From positions 1-42,364 of the forward strand of contig ONFL01000097.1 in NCBI GenBank assembly GCA_900317095.1: 42,364 bases of DNA. The letters run 5' to 3'. The notes below the pieces were generated by a model. It ran no database searches, was not told the DNA's origin, and worked only from the letters and a program-made list of their open reading frames with translations. The translations under genes were made by a program, and so were the position numbers. Position 1 is the first letter of the stretch. Each line of letters starts with the position of its first letter. Shown in pieces: positions 15,184 through 22,996 of the stretch. Source of the DNA: an uncultured Eubacteriales bacterium. GTDB lineage: Bacteria; Bacillota; Clostridia; Lachnospirales; Lachnospiraceae.

Positions 15184-15272
15184 AAAAAAACCGTTCCACA
15201 TCATGATCAATGTGAAGCGGATAAGAAGTATTCTCGCCTTTGCGTGTTCGTAAAATGAATAGCGCTCCACAT
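15184..15272 (-). terminator. Riboswitch expression platform: terminator and antiterminator
   Basis: On the minus strand CCGCTTCACAT (15220-15210) pairs with ATGTGGAACGG (15201-15191), 10 of 11 positions, followed by seven T: an intrinsic terminator. Upstream, ATGTGGAGCG (15272-15263) nearly copies the terminator's 3' arm and can pair with its 5' arm over 10 bp. The two folds are exclusive: without lysine the antiterminator should win; with lysine the terminator should form and stop transcription before the binding-protein gene. Confidence 0.85.
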
Positions 15273-15291
15273 GTCCGGCCCCGGGGGCGGG

Positions 15292-15438
15292 CATAATGAC
15301 AGTCTGCCGGGTCTTTCCCGTCAGCCCAGCATCACAGGCAGCCAGACGTTCTGTGATACTTCGGCGGACTCCCCTTTCACGTGCTGCGTCTGCTGCAGCG
15401 GATCACGCTACTGATGAAGACCGCGCCTCTATCAGGTA
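15292..15438 (-). ncRNA. Lysine riboswitch (L box) aptamer
   Basis: Read on the minus strand, the leader shows the conserved L-box blocks in order: CTGATAGAGGCGCGG (P1 and the loop-E region), ATCAGTAG, GAAAGGGGAGTCCGCCGAAG, then TGATGCTGG and ACTGTCA, which closes P1 (GATAG with CTGTC). This matches the B. subtilis lysC leader in order and spacing. Lysine binding would favour the downstream terminator, so the ABC importer genes would be off when lysine is plentiful. The five-way junction helices were not folded in detail. Confidence 0.92.
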
Positions 15439-15460
15439 ATTCAGTTTTGTAATTGCACTT

Positions 15461-15489
15461 AACATAACACATCAGCACGGTGATGTCAA
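15461..15489 (-). promoter_or_regulatory. Promoter of the lysine importer operon
   Basis: On the minus strand TTGACA (15489-15484), 17 nt, TATGTT (15466-15461). An inverted repeat ACATCA-N6-TGATGT (15469-15486) spans the spacer and part of the -35, and could be an operator. Transcription would start about 15 nt before the aptamer. Confidence 0.8.
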
Positions 15490-15510
15490 GATGTGCACCG
15501 CCGCCAGCCA

Positions 15511-15539
15511 TTGAAATGTAAAAAAATATCGGCTATACT
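15511..15539 (+). promoter_or_regulatory. Promoter of the TerB-ATPase-helicase operon
   Basis: TTGAAA (15511-15516), 17 nt, TATACT (15534-15539). It is divergent from the lysine importer promoter, with the two -35 boxes only 21 nt apart. Transcription would begin near 15546, about 55 nt before the TerB gene. Confidence 0.7.
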
Positions 15540-15599
15540 GAATACCAAAGCGGCTGATGATGAAAGCAGCAAAAGGCAGGAGAAAGGGGAACTTTGCCC

Positions 15600-17318
15600 A
15601 TGCAGGATAGGAATGACCCGCGCCGGGATGCGGACTTTATTTATGAAGACCAGGCTATCCCCGCGCCTGCCAGGCCTGTCCGCCAGCGGCACCGGAAGAT
15701 GACCCTGGATGATATACAGACCGGGAGGCAGTTCTGGCATCTGGATAAGGGGTCAGAACCTGTGAAGAGCCGCCTCGCCGCAGAGGAGCGGGAGACGGCT
15801 GCCTGCATAGACACAGAAGCGCCGGCCCGGCGCCATGACCGGCAGCCGGGTCTGTTCAGGGATCAGGAGACGCCTGCCCGCCGTTTTTACCGGCAGGCAG
15901 TCAAGTACGCGGACCGGGAGGATGAATTTTCCTACAGCGGGCAGTTCCATCATTATTTCCCGACCTATTCCGACATGACCACAGCCCAGCTGCGGGGCTA
16001 TCTGACATTCCGGACCCATGCCCGCAGAGGGGATTTTCTGCCGGTTTCCCTGTCCTTCATCTATGTCTACGTCTACGAGCTGCTCATGAATGTGGGCACG
16101 GCTTCGCCCCAGGAAGGCTATGCCGCGCTGCAGGCACTGAGGAAGGCTTACCCTGACCGGGCCCTGGGCGGCCACCTGGAACGCTGGCTGCAGGATTATG
16201 TGCTCTACTACAGACTGGGTCAGCCTTTTATAGATGAGGCTTTTGGAGATGTGATCGTAGGAGACCAGAACCGGCTGGCCCTGTCAGAGAACGGAGAGGA
16301 TGAGCAGATATTCCAGGCCCTGTGCCGCATTTCCACCTACAAGGCGCAGAAGTCCCCTTTTTATAAGAAGTTTCCCGGCCGTTTTATCCATACGCAGGCC
16401 CGGGTCTATCGGAAAATGAGAGACTATTTCCTGAAATGGCAGGGGCGGGATATCGCTTATTATCTGGCCGGCGCCCGGGGGAAATATCCCTGCCTGCTCT
16501 TTTCAGATGCCGTTTTTTATGACTATATGGGAAAGCGGGAGGACTACAGCTGCCAGGTAGACGAAGCGCGGACCTATTCCTATGTAGATGGGCACTGGTA
16601 TGTGGACAGCTTTGGCCAGCATCCTATGAAGACCCGCAGCCGCTTCCTGGGGCAGATCATGCAGGAGACAGACCGGCAGCTGCGGGAGGCCTTCGGCTAT
16701 GGCAGGCAGCTGGGACAGAAGCTGGAAGACCAGCCTTTCATCCAGCTGATCGCCGAGGCGGTCGCAGAGGAGAAGAAGCTGGAGGAGGAAGCGGCAAAGC
16801 CGAAGCTTACGATAGACCGGTCGGCCCTTGCGGGCATCCGGGCAAATTCCGATATCACCATGGGACAGCTTCTGGAGGGGACGGAGGAAGAAGCGGAGGC
16901 AGAAGAACAGGAGCCTGCAGCTCAGGTTTTTCCGGAGTCCAAAGAGGTTTATCCGGCGGCGGGGCCGGCAGTCACAGATCCCGCACCGGCAGGCCCGCGG
17001 GAGGCGCCGGCTTTCATGGTACCGGAACCGCTGCGCCAGGAAGCAGAGGAGTCCGATCCACTTCCCTTCGGCGGCGGGGACGGAGATGCCCCTGCTTTTA
17101 CCCAGGAGGAGACCGGGTTCCTGCAGCTGCTCCTGCAGGGCGGGGACGCAGAGGCCTTTGCTCGCAGCCGGCATACATTTGCCTCCGTCCTGGCGGATGA
17201 TGTCAATGAAAAAGCCCTGGACTGGCTGGGCGACATGCTGGTGGAGGAGGACGAGACCGGCAGATACCGGATCGTGGAAGATTATCTGGATGATATAAGA
17301 TCTTTGGAGGATATATGA
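15600..17318 (+). CDS. TerB-N/TerB-C domain protein (tellurite-resistance superfamily)
   Basis: The 572-residue protein has two regions I recognise. The TerB-N domain (about 92-215) contains FSYSGQFHHYFPTYSDM, QLRGYLTFRTHARRG and LSFIYVYVYELLM. The TerB-C domain ends the protein: KLTIDRSALAGIRANSDITMGQLL, then an acidic/Pro-rich linker (about 410-485), then HTFASVLADDVNEKALDWLGDMLVEE. TerB-like domains are thought to bind metal or act as scaffolds. TerB-N/TerB-C proteins have been linked by comparative genomics to DNA-processing genes, not only to tellurite; I recall this from the Ter-systems literature and have not checked it. The start is ATG 15600 with AGGAGAAAGGGG upstream; a TTG at 15594 is the alternative. 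The stop overlaps the ATPase gene (ATGA), so the two are coupled. No transmembrane segment is seen. Confidence 0.85.
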   Translation: MQDRNDPRRDADFIYEDQAIPAPARPVRQRHRKMTLDDIQTGRQFWHLDKGSEPVKSRLAAEERETAACIDTEAPARRHDRQPGLFRDQETPARRFYRQAVKYADREDEFSYSGQFHHYFPTYSDMTTAQLRGYLTFRTHARRGDFLPVSLSFIYVYVYELLMNVGTASPQEGYAALQALRKAYPDRALGGHLERWLQDYVLYYRLGQPFIDEAFGDVIVGDQNRLALSENGEDEQIFQALCRISTYKAQKSPFYKKFPGRFIHTQARVYRKMRDYFLKWQGRDIAYYLAGARGKYPCLLFSDAVFYDYMGKREDYSCQVDEARTYSYVDGHWYVDSFGQHPMKTRSRFLGQIMQETDRQLREAFGYGRQLGQKLEDQPFIQLIAEAVAEEKKLEEEAAKPKLTIDRSALAGIRANSDITMGQLLEGTEEEAEAEEQEPAAQVFPESKEVYPAAGPAVTDPAPAGPREAPAFMVPEPLRQEAEESDPLPFGGGDGDAPAFTQEETGFLQLLLQGGDAEAFARSRHTFASVLADDVNEKALDWLGDMLVEEDETGRYRIVEDYLDDIRSLEDI

Positions 17319-18655
17319 CACAGGAACATGTTAGCGGAAAGAAAAGGATCCCGCGCAGGATAGAACAGACGGTCCTCAACGCGCTTAAGGGCGGCGTCGT
17401 GCCCCGGGTGGGCCTTCCTTATATTACGGTGGGCCGGAGGGCTGAGATAGATGCCATGCTGCGCGATGTGGCCATCGTGGGCGAGGGAGGCGCCTCCTTC
17501 CGCTTTATTGTGGGCCGCTACGGCAGCGGCAAGAGCTTTCTCCTGCAGACAATCCGCAATTACGCCATGGACCGGGATTTCATTGTGGCCGATGCCGACC
17601 TTTCCCCTGAGCGGCGGCTGACCGGGACCCGGGGACAGGGACTTGCCACCTATCGGGAGCTGATAGCCAACATGGCTACAAAGACCAGGCCTGCCGGCGG
17701 CGCACTGGGTCTGCTGCTGGAGCGCTGGATAGGCCAGGTGCAGGCACAGACGGCCCAGGAGAGCGGCCTGTCAGCGGATGATCCGGCCTTTGACGCCCGG
17801 GTCCGCAGCCGCATCTTCGAGGTCATTCGGTCCATGAACGAGATGGTGCACGGCTATGACTTTGCCCGCCTGCTGGAGATGTATTACGAGTCCTACATAA
17901 CGGGCGATGACGAGACAAAGGCCAAAGTTATAAAATGGTTCCGCGCCGAGTACAGGACCAGGACCCAGGCCCGGCAGGAGCTGGGGGTCAATGTCATCAT
18001 CACGGATGACGACTGGTACGACTACATGAAGCTTTTCGCCGGATTCTTCCGCCTGGCCGGCTACCGGGGACTGCTTATTTTCATAGATGAGCTGGTCAAT
18101 ATCTACAAGATCCCCAACAGCATTACCCGCAATAACAATTATGAAAAGATCCTGACCATGTACAATGACACTCTGCAGGGCAGGGCCCGTTATCTGGGCA
18201 TCGTCATGAGCGGCACTGTCCAGTGCGTAGAGGACCGGCGGCGGGGCATTTACAGCTACGAAGCCCTGCGGTCCCGGCTGACAGAGGGGAAATTCTCCCG
18301 GGAAGGCATGCGGGACCTTCTGGCCCCGGTCATCCATCTGGAACCTCTGACCCCGGAGGAGATGCTGGTGCTGATGGAGAAACTGGCGGCCATCCATGCC
18401 GATCTTTACGGCTATGAGAGCAAACTGACACTGGACGATATGACATTTTTCATTAAAATAGAATATGAGAGGATCGGGGCTGATACCCATATCACGCCGC
18501 GGGAAGTGATCCGGGACTTCATAGAGCTCATGGATATACTCTGGCAGAATCCGCAGATGACGCCGGCTGATATCATGGGGTCGGATGAGTTTTTCTACGC
18601 CGCCCCCGGCGGCCAGGAAAGCGGGGATGACGCCTTCACGGAATTCGAGGTCTGA
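17315..18655 (+). CDS. BrxD-like P-loop ATPase (DUF2791 / BREX ATP-binding domain)
   Basis: The 446-residue protein is a P-loop ATPase: RFIVGRYGSGKSFLL at 63-77 is Walker A, and GLLIFIDELVN near 258 is Walker B with D-E. The flanking elements (VPRVGLPYITVGR before Walker A, YRELIANM after it, then IVMSGTVQCVEDRRRGIYSYEALRSRL) fit the BrxC/BrxD DUF2791 family. In type 2 BREX phage-defence systems BrxD sits next to the helicase BrxHI, as here, but no PglX, PglZ or other BREX gene is in this window. It probably works with the helicase encoded next (TGATG overlap) and the TerB protein before it, perhaps loading the helicase on DNA. That last point is inference. Confidence 0.88.
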   Translation: MTQEHVSGKKRIPRRIEQTVLNALKGGVVPRVGLPYITVGRRAEIDAMLRDVAIVGEGGASFRFIVGRYGSGKSFLLQTIRNYAMDRDFIVADADLSPERRLTGTRGQGLATYRELIANMATKTRPAGGALGLLLERWIGQVQAQTAQESGLSADDPAFDARVRSRIFEVIRSMNEMVHGYDFARLLEMYYESYITGDDETKAKVIKWFRAEYRTRTQARQELGVNVIITDDDWYDYMKLFAGFFRLAGYRGLLIFIDELVNIYKIPNSITRNNNYEKILTMYNDTLQGRARYLGIVMSGTVQCVEDRRRGIYSYEALRSRLTEGKFSREGMRDLLAPVIHLEPLTPEEMLVLMEKLAAIHADLYGYESKLTLDDMTFFIKIEYERIGADTHITPREVIRDFIELMDILWQNPQMTPADIMGSDEFFYAAPGGQESGDDAFTEFEV

Positions 18656-21078
18656 TGTCTATGGATATATTTTCCAGATACGCGCCCTTTGTGCAGGATT
18701 TTATATACCAGAACAGCTGGGAGAATCTGCGCGGTGTTCAGGTCGCGGCGGGGGACGTCCTTTTTAATACGGAGGATAACCTGCTCCTGTGCGCTTCCAC
18801 AGCGTCCGGCAAGACGGAGGCGGCTTTCTTCCCGATTCTCACCATGCTCTCAGAAAATCCGCCGGCCTCGGTGGGCTGCCTTTATATAGCGCCCCTCAAG
18901 GCCCTGATCAATGACCAGTTCGCCCGGCTGACTGACCTGTGCGAGGAGGGAGATATTCCTGTCTGGCACTGGCACGGCGACGTGTCCGCCAGCCACAAGA
19001 GAAGGCTGCTGCGCCGTCCTTCGGGCATACTGCAGATCACGCCGGAGTCCCTGGAGGCCATGCTGCTGCGCAGGCACGGAGAAGTGGCGCGGCTCTTTGC
19101 CGACCTGCGTTTTGTGGTCATAGACGAGATTCACTCCCTGCTGCGGGCGGACCGGGGCCTGCAGACCCTGTGCCTGATAGAGCGCCTGTCGCGGATGGCG
19201 GGTGTCAATCCCCGGCGGATCGGGCTTTCCGCCACGGTCGGCGATCCCCAGATGGTGGGCCGCTTTCTGGCAGCCGGCTCCGGCCGCAGGACCGCTGTGC
19301 CGAAAGTCAAAGCTCCGGGCATGAAGTGGCGCCTGTCTATGGAGCATTTTTACCTTACGCCGCCGCAGGCTGCAGATGAACTGAAGATGGCGCAGAAAGC
19401 GCGGCAGGCCGGGCCGGAGACGGTCTATGAGCCGGAGGGCATGACAGCCGCTCCTGTACCGCTCAAGGCAAAGTCGGGCCTGGCAGCGGATCTGCTTCCT
19501 GCCGGCAAGGCAGCGGACCGGGATCTGGCCGGCACAGCTGCAAAGCCGGACGCAGGCTCTGAAGACACGGCCTCTGCAGACACTGCATCCGCCGGCGATA
19601 AGGCACTGACCTTCGCAGACCCGGGCTGCGCCTACATTTTCCAGCACACCCGGGGCAGGAAATGCCTGGTCTTCAGTAATTCCCGGGAGGAGTGCGAGGC
19701 GGTGACCTCCACGCTGCGGTCCTACTGCGAAGCCACGCATGAGCCGGACCGTTTCCTGATCCATCACGGCAACCTGTCGGCTTCCCTGCGGGAATCAGCC
19801 GAAGAGGACATGCGGGACGAGGACAGCTGCCTGACGACCTGCACGACAGCGACCCTGGAACTGGGCATAGATATCGGCAGGCTGGAGAGGGCCTTCCAGA
19901 TAGACGCCCCCTTTACGGTTTCCTCATTCCTCCAGCGGATGGGGCGGACCGGCCGGAGGGGCGATCCTGAGGAAATGTGGTTCGTCATGCGCGAGGAGCA
20001 CCCGGAGCCCCGGTCCCTGGTGACAGAGAAAGTACCCTGGCCCCTGCTGCAGGGGATAGCCCTGATCCAGCTTTACCTGGAAGAGAAATGGGTCGAGCCG
20101 CCGCGGACCGGCCGCCTGCCCTATAGTCTCCTCTACCACCAGACCATGAGCATACTGGCATCCGGCGGCGAGATGACAGCGGCGCAGCTGGCAGGCCGGG
20201 TGCTGACCCTGCCGCCCTTTCACAATATCAGCCAGGACGACTACCGGATCCTGCTCCGCCATCTGATAGAGACAGATCACATCCAGCGGACGGAGGAGGG
20301 CGGTCTGATCGTGGGCCTGGCCGGGGAGCGGGTGACAGGCAATTTCCGCTTCTTCGCGGTATTTCAGGACAATGAAGAGTTCAGCGTCCGCTGCGATTCC
20401 CAGGAGCTGGGCACCATCGTCAAGCCGCCTCCGGTGGGGGAGAAGATCGCCATTGCCGGCAGGGTATGGGTCGTTGAGGATATAGATATCCGCCGCCGGC
20501 AGATCTACTGCAGTCCGGTAAAGGGCAAGGTCCCGGCCTATTTCGGCGACGTGCCGGGCGATATCCATACCCGGATCCTGCAGAGGATGCGGCAGGTGCT
20601 GGACGAAGAGATCATTTACCCCTACCTGCGGACAAATGCCAGGGCCAGACTTGCCGGGGCACGCGCCGCTGCCCGCAGGAGCCGGCTGACAGCAGAGCCG
20701 CTGATCTGCCTGGGCGGAAACATGTACGCGCTGATTCCCTGGCTGGGGACGTATTCCTTCCTTGCCCTGGAGCGTTTCCTGCGCCTGCGCTGCGCAGAAA
20801 AACTGGGTCTGCGGGGTTTTACATCTGCCCGGCCCTATTATATGCAGTTCACCATGCATGTGACGCCGGCAGAATTTTACGAGATCATACAGGAGGAGGC
20901 AGAAAAGCCCTTCTCGCCCATGGAACTGCTTTTCCCCAAAGAAGTTCCCTACTTTGACAAATACGATGAATACATTCCGGAAGAACTGGTAAAAAAGGGA
21001 TTTGCCTGCGGCGTGCTGGACACCGCGGGTATGAAAGAGTGGATATCCCGGATCCGGAAAGAAGATAACAGGAGTTAG
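18655..21078 (+). CDS. DEAD/DEAH-box SF2 helicase, BrxHI/Lhr-like
   Basis: The 807-residue helicase shows motif I ASTASGKTEA (47-56), motif II DEIH (about 157-160), motif III GLSATVG (about 191-197), LVFSNSREECEAV (motif IV) and motif VI QRMGRTGRRGDP (about 427-438). The C-terminal 370 residues are a winged-helix plus Lhr-type region without close catalytic motifs. A low-complexity Ala/Asp/Lys insert (about residues 255-320) separates the two RecA lobes and is unusual. Such helicases translocate on single-stranded DNA. In BREX type 2 the equivalent is BrxHI, partner of BrxD. The ATG at 18655 overlaps the ATPase stop. An AGGAG inside the last codons serves the next gene. Confidence 0.9.
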   Translation: MSMDIFSRYAPFVQDFIYQNSWENLRGVQVAAGDVLFNTEDNLLLCASTASGKTEAAFFPILTMLSENPPASVGCLYIAPLKALINDQFARLTDLCEEGDIPVWHWHGDVSASHKRRLLRRPSGILQITPESLEAMLLRRHGEVARLFADLRFVVIDEIHSLLRADRGLQTLCLIERLSRMAGVNPRRIGLSATVGDPQMVGRFLAAGSGRRTAVPKVKAPGMKWRLSMEHFYLTPPQAADELKMAQKARQAGPETVYEPEGMTAAPVPLKAKSGLAADLLPAGKAADRDLAGTAAKPDAGSEDTASADTASAGDKALTFADPGCAYIFQHTRGRKCLVFSNSREECEAVTSTLRSYCEATHEPDRFLIHHGNLSASLRESAEEDMRDEDSCLTTCTTATLELGIDIGRLERAFQIDAPFTVSSFLQRMGRTGRRGDPEEMWFVMREEHPEPRSLVTEKVPWPLLQGIALIQLYLEEKWVEPPRTGRLPYSLLYHQTMSILASGGEMTAAQLAGRVLTLPPFHNISQDDYRILLRHLIETDHIQRTEEGGLIVGLAGERVTGNFRFFAVFQDNEEFSVRCDSQELGTIVKPPPVGEKIAIAGRVWVVEDIDIRRRQIYCSPVKGKVPAYFGDVPGDIHTRILQRMRQVLDEEIIYPYLRTNARARLAGARAAARRSRLTAEPLICLGGNMYALIPWLGTYSFLALERFLRLRCAEKLGLRGFTSARPYYMQFTMHVTPAEFYEIIQEEAEKPFSPMELLFPKEVPYFDKYDEYIPEELVKKGFACGVLDTAGMKEWISRIRKEDNRS

Positions 21079-21086
21079 AAAGCATT

Positions 21087-22976
21087 ATGGCTATATATTT
21101 TATTGATTATGAGAATGTCGGAAGCGCCGGCATAGAGGACATTGACCAGCTGAATGAGAAGGATACCGTCAACATATTTTACAGCCGCCGGGCCGACACC
21201 ATGAAAATGGAACAGGTGATCCAGCTGATGCAGGCTAAGGCCAGAGTGGTATTTATAGACGCCACCATGAAGGGCCAGAAGAACGCCCTGGACTTCCAGC
21301 TGATCGCCATGCTCTATTTTACAAAGGAAAAAGAGCAGACCTGCTGCATTGTCAGCCAGGATACGGGCTATGACGCCGCCATAGAATTCGGCAGGACCAT
21401 AGGCGCGCCTAACGTATTTCGGGCAAAGAGCCTTATGGATGCCCAGAAAAAACTGGATAAGAACGAGGGCCTGATCGGACAGACAGCCTCCCGCAGCAAT
21501 GGGATCCAGGAGATCGTCCGCACTGCGGCTGCCAGGGCAGATGCCGCAGAGGCAGAAATCAACGGGGAAGATGACCGTGCCGGAAGCGGACGGGCAGGCG
21601 AGAACCATTCAGAATCCGGCCGCTTTGAGGGCATCCGCCGGGGACGCGGCCGCCGGGGCGGCAGAAGCCGCAGCATGACGCCGGCTGCAGATAATGTATT
21701 TGAAGCAGCTGTACCGGAGCAGGCAAATCCTCTGCCTGTCGAGCTGGCTGAGCCCGAGGATGTCCCGGTAGAGGGCAGCATCCGCCCGGCTGAGGAAGTA
21801 TCCGCGGCTCCCGCTGCTGAGGAAGAGACTGCGCAGGCAGCAGCTGAGCCGGCTGCAGAGGAGACTTTTGCGGCGGAGCCGGAAGCTGAAGAAACGGAGG
21901 CAGTGAAGGCGGAGCAGGCTGCACCTGCAGCAGAAGAAAAGAAGGATGAGCCGGCCGCGGCTGAAAAGGCGCAGGAGCCGGCGCCCGAAGCTCCGAAGAA
22001 GAAAGAGCCTCCGGTTGATGTAAAATTTGACCTGGACAACATGGTCCACACCGTTGTCGTTCATACCGTAGATCCTGCCAGCCGCCGTCAGAAGGAAGAG
22101 GCGGTCAGGGCTGAAGAGGCCGAAAAGGCGCAGGAGCCGGTAAAGACCGAAGAAGCCGAGCAGACCCAGGAACCGGATGTCACACAGGCTGTAAAGACTG
22201 AAGAGGAGGTTAAGTCTGAAGAGCCTGCGCAGACTGCTGAAGACGTGAAAGACGAAGAGTCTGTAAAGGCCGCAGAAAAAGCAGAAAAAGAAGAAGAGCC
22301 TGCACAGGATGAAGAAGCCGTAAAAGAAGAGGAGCCGCAGACGCAGGCCGGCGAAGACAAGGGGGAAGAGGCGGACGAGAAAAAGCAGCCCCTGCTTTTC
22401 CGCATAAAGTCCTACTGGGAGTCCCCGCAGCAGCTCCATCAGCCCGTAAAGCCGGAGCAGATCAAGGAGCCGGCAAAGGCCGGCCAGATCAAAGAACCGG
22501 CAAAGACGGAACAGATAGAAGAGCGCAGCCGTAGGGAAGGCGAGGACGCGGAGACCTCCGGACAGAAGAGAAGGACCCGCCGTTCCAGCCGCAGCAGGCA
22601 GCGTCAGAAGAACCAAGAGGAGAAGGCTCCGGAAGTTCAGAATACAGAGGAAAAGGCAGAGGAGAAGAAGGCACCTGCCCGCCGCCGCAGACCCAGGAAG
22701 GAAGAAGCGGCAGAGCAGCCTGTCCATATCGACCGTCCGACACTGGACAAGGTCGAAAGCATCATGAAGGAAGGCGGCATGAACCTTGACGGCGACCGCA
22801 TCCATCTGATCGCGGAGGCCATAAAGACCACAAATACCAAGAATCGTTTCTACCAGTTTTTCCGCAAGAAGCTGGGTGAGACTGCCGGCAGAGAGTTCTA
22901 CATCTCCATCCGCGGCGAGTATGAGAAGCTCAAGCTCCTGCGGGAGGCACCGGCCGACAACAAGGAAGAGAATTAA
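21087..22976 (+). CDS. NYN/PIN-fold putative ribonuclease with long charged tail
   Basis: Residues 1-140 form an NYN (PIN-like, LabA/DUF88) domain: AIYFIDYENV gives the first acidic residue, ALDFQLIAML and VSQDTGYDAAI the others of the metal-binding cluster. Such domains are usually Mg-dependent RNases. An Arg/Gly-rich patch follows (RRGRGRRGGRSRS, about 190-205), then some 330 residues rich in Glu, Ala, Lys and Pro with short repeats, predicted disordered. A compact C-terminal segment (about 545-620: HIDRPTLDKVESIMKEGG...RFYQFFRKKLGE) may be a separate nucleic-acid-binding domain. The gene starts 8 nt after the helicase stop, with its AGGAG inside the helicase gene, so it is probably the fourth member of the operon. 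An RNA target is inferred. Confidence 0.82.
   Translation: MAIYFIDYENVGSAGIEDIDQLNEKDTVNIFYSRRADTMKMEQVIQLMQAKARVVFIDATMKGQKNALDFQLIAMLYFTKEKEQTCCIVSQDTGYDAAIEFGRTIGAPNVFRAKSLMDAQKKLDKNEGLIGQTASRSNGIQEIVRTAAARADAAEAEINGEDDRAGSGRAGENHSESGRFEGIRRGRGRRGGRSRSMTPAADNVFEAAVPEQANPLPVELAEPEDVPVEGSIRPAEEVSAAPAAEEETAQAAAEPAAEETFAAEPEAEETEAVKAEQAAPAAEEKKDEPAAAEKAQEPAPEAPKKKEPPVDVKFDLDNMVHTVVVHTVDPASRRQKEEAVRAEEAEKAQEPVKTEEAEQTQEPDVTQAVKTEEEVKSEEPAQTAEDVKDEESVKAAEKAEKEEEPAQDEEAVKEEEPQTQAGEDKGEEADEKKQPLLFRIKSYWESPQQLHQPVKPEQIKEPAKAGQIKEPAKTEQIEERSRREGEDAETSGQKRRTRRSSRSRQRQKNQEEKAPEVQNTEEKAEEKKAPARRRRPRKEEAAEQPVHIDRPTLDKVESIMKEGGMNLDGDRIHLIAEAIKTTNTKNRFYQFFRKKLGETAGREFYISIRGEYEKLKLLREAPADNKEEN
22448..22528 (+). 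repeat. 27-bp tandem repeat inside the NYN protein gene
   Basis: Three units (22448-22474, 22475-22501, 22502-22528) encode KPEQIKEPA, KAGQIKEPA and a diverged KTEQIEERS. Length is in frame, so copy number could change without breaking the protein. Confidence 0.8.
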
Positions 22977-22996
22977 GGAGAAAGGGGAGGAAAGAC

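Noticed and set aside
15292..15438. T-box or SAM riboswitch before the lysine importer
   Set aside because: The block order (AGAGGCGCG, GGGGAG...GCCGAAG, GCTGG, CTGTCA) is that of the L box, and no T-box sequence precedes the terminator.
15600..21078. Calling the region a full BREX or a tellurite-resistance locus
   Set aside because: No BREX methylase, PglZ or BrxA/B/C-size gene is present, and no TerC/TerD/TerZ genes accompany the TerB-N/C protein.
21609..22805. Long minus-strand open frame opposite the NYN gene (398 codons)
   Set aside because: It mirrors the Glu/Lys/Ala-rich low-complexity segment of the NYN gene, gives a Leu/Phe/Arg-rich product with no ribosome site, and matches no family I know.
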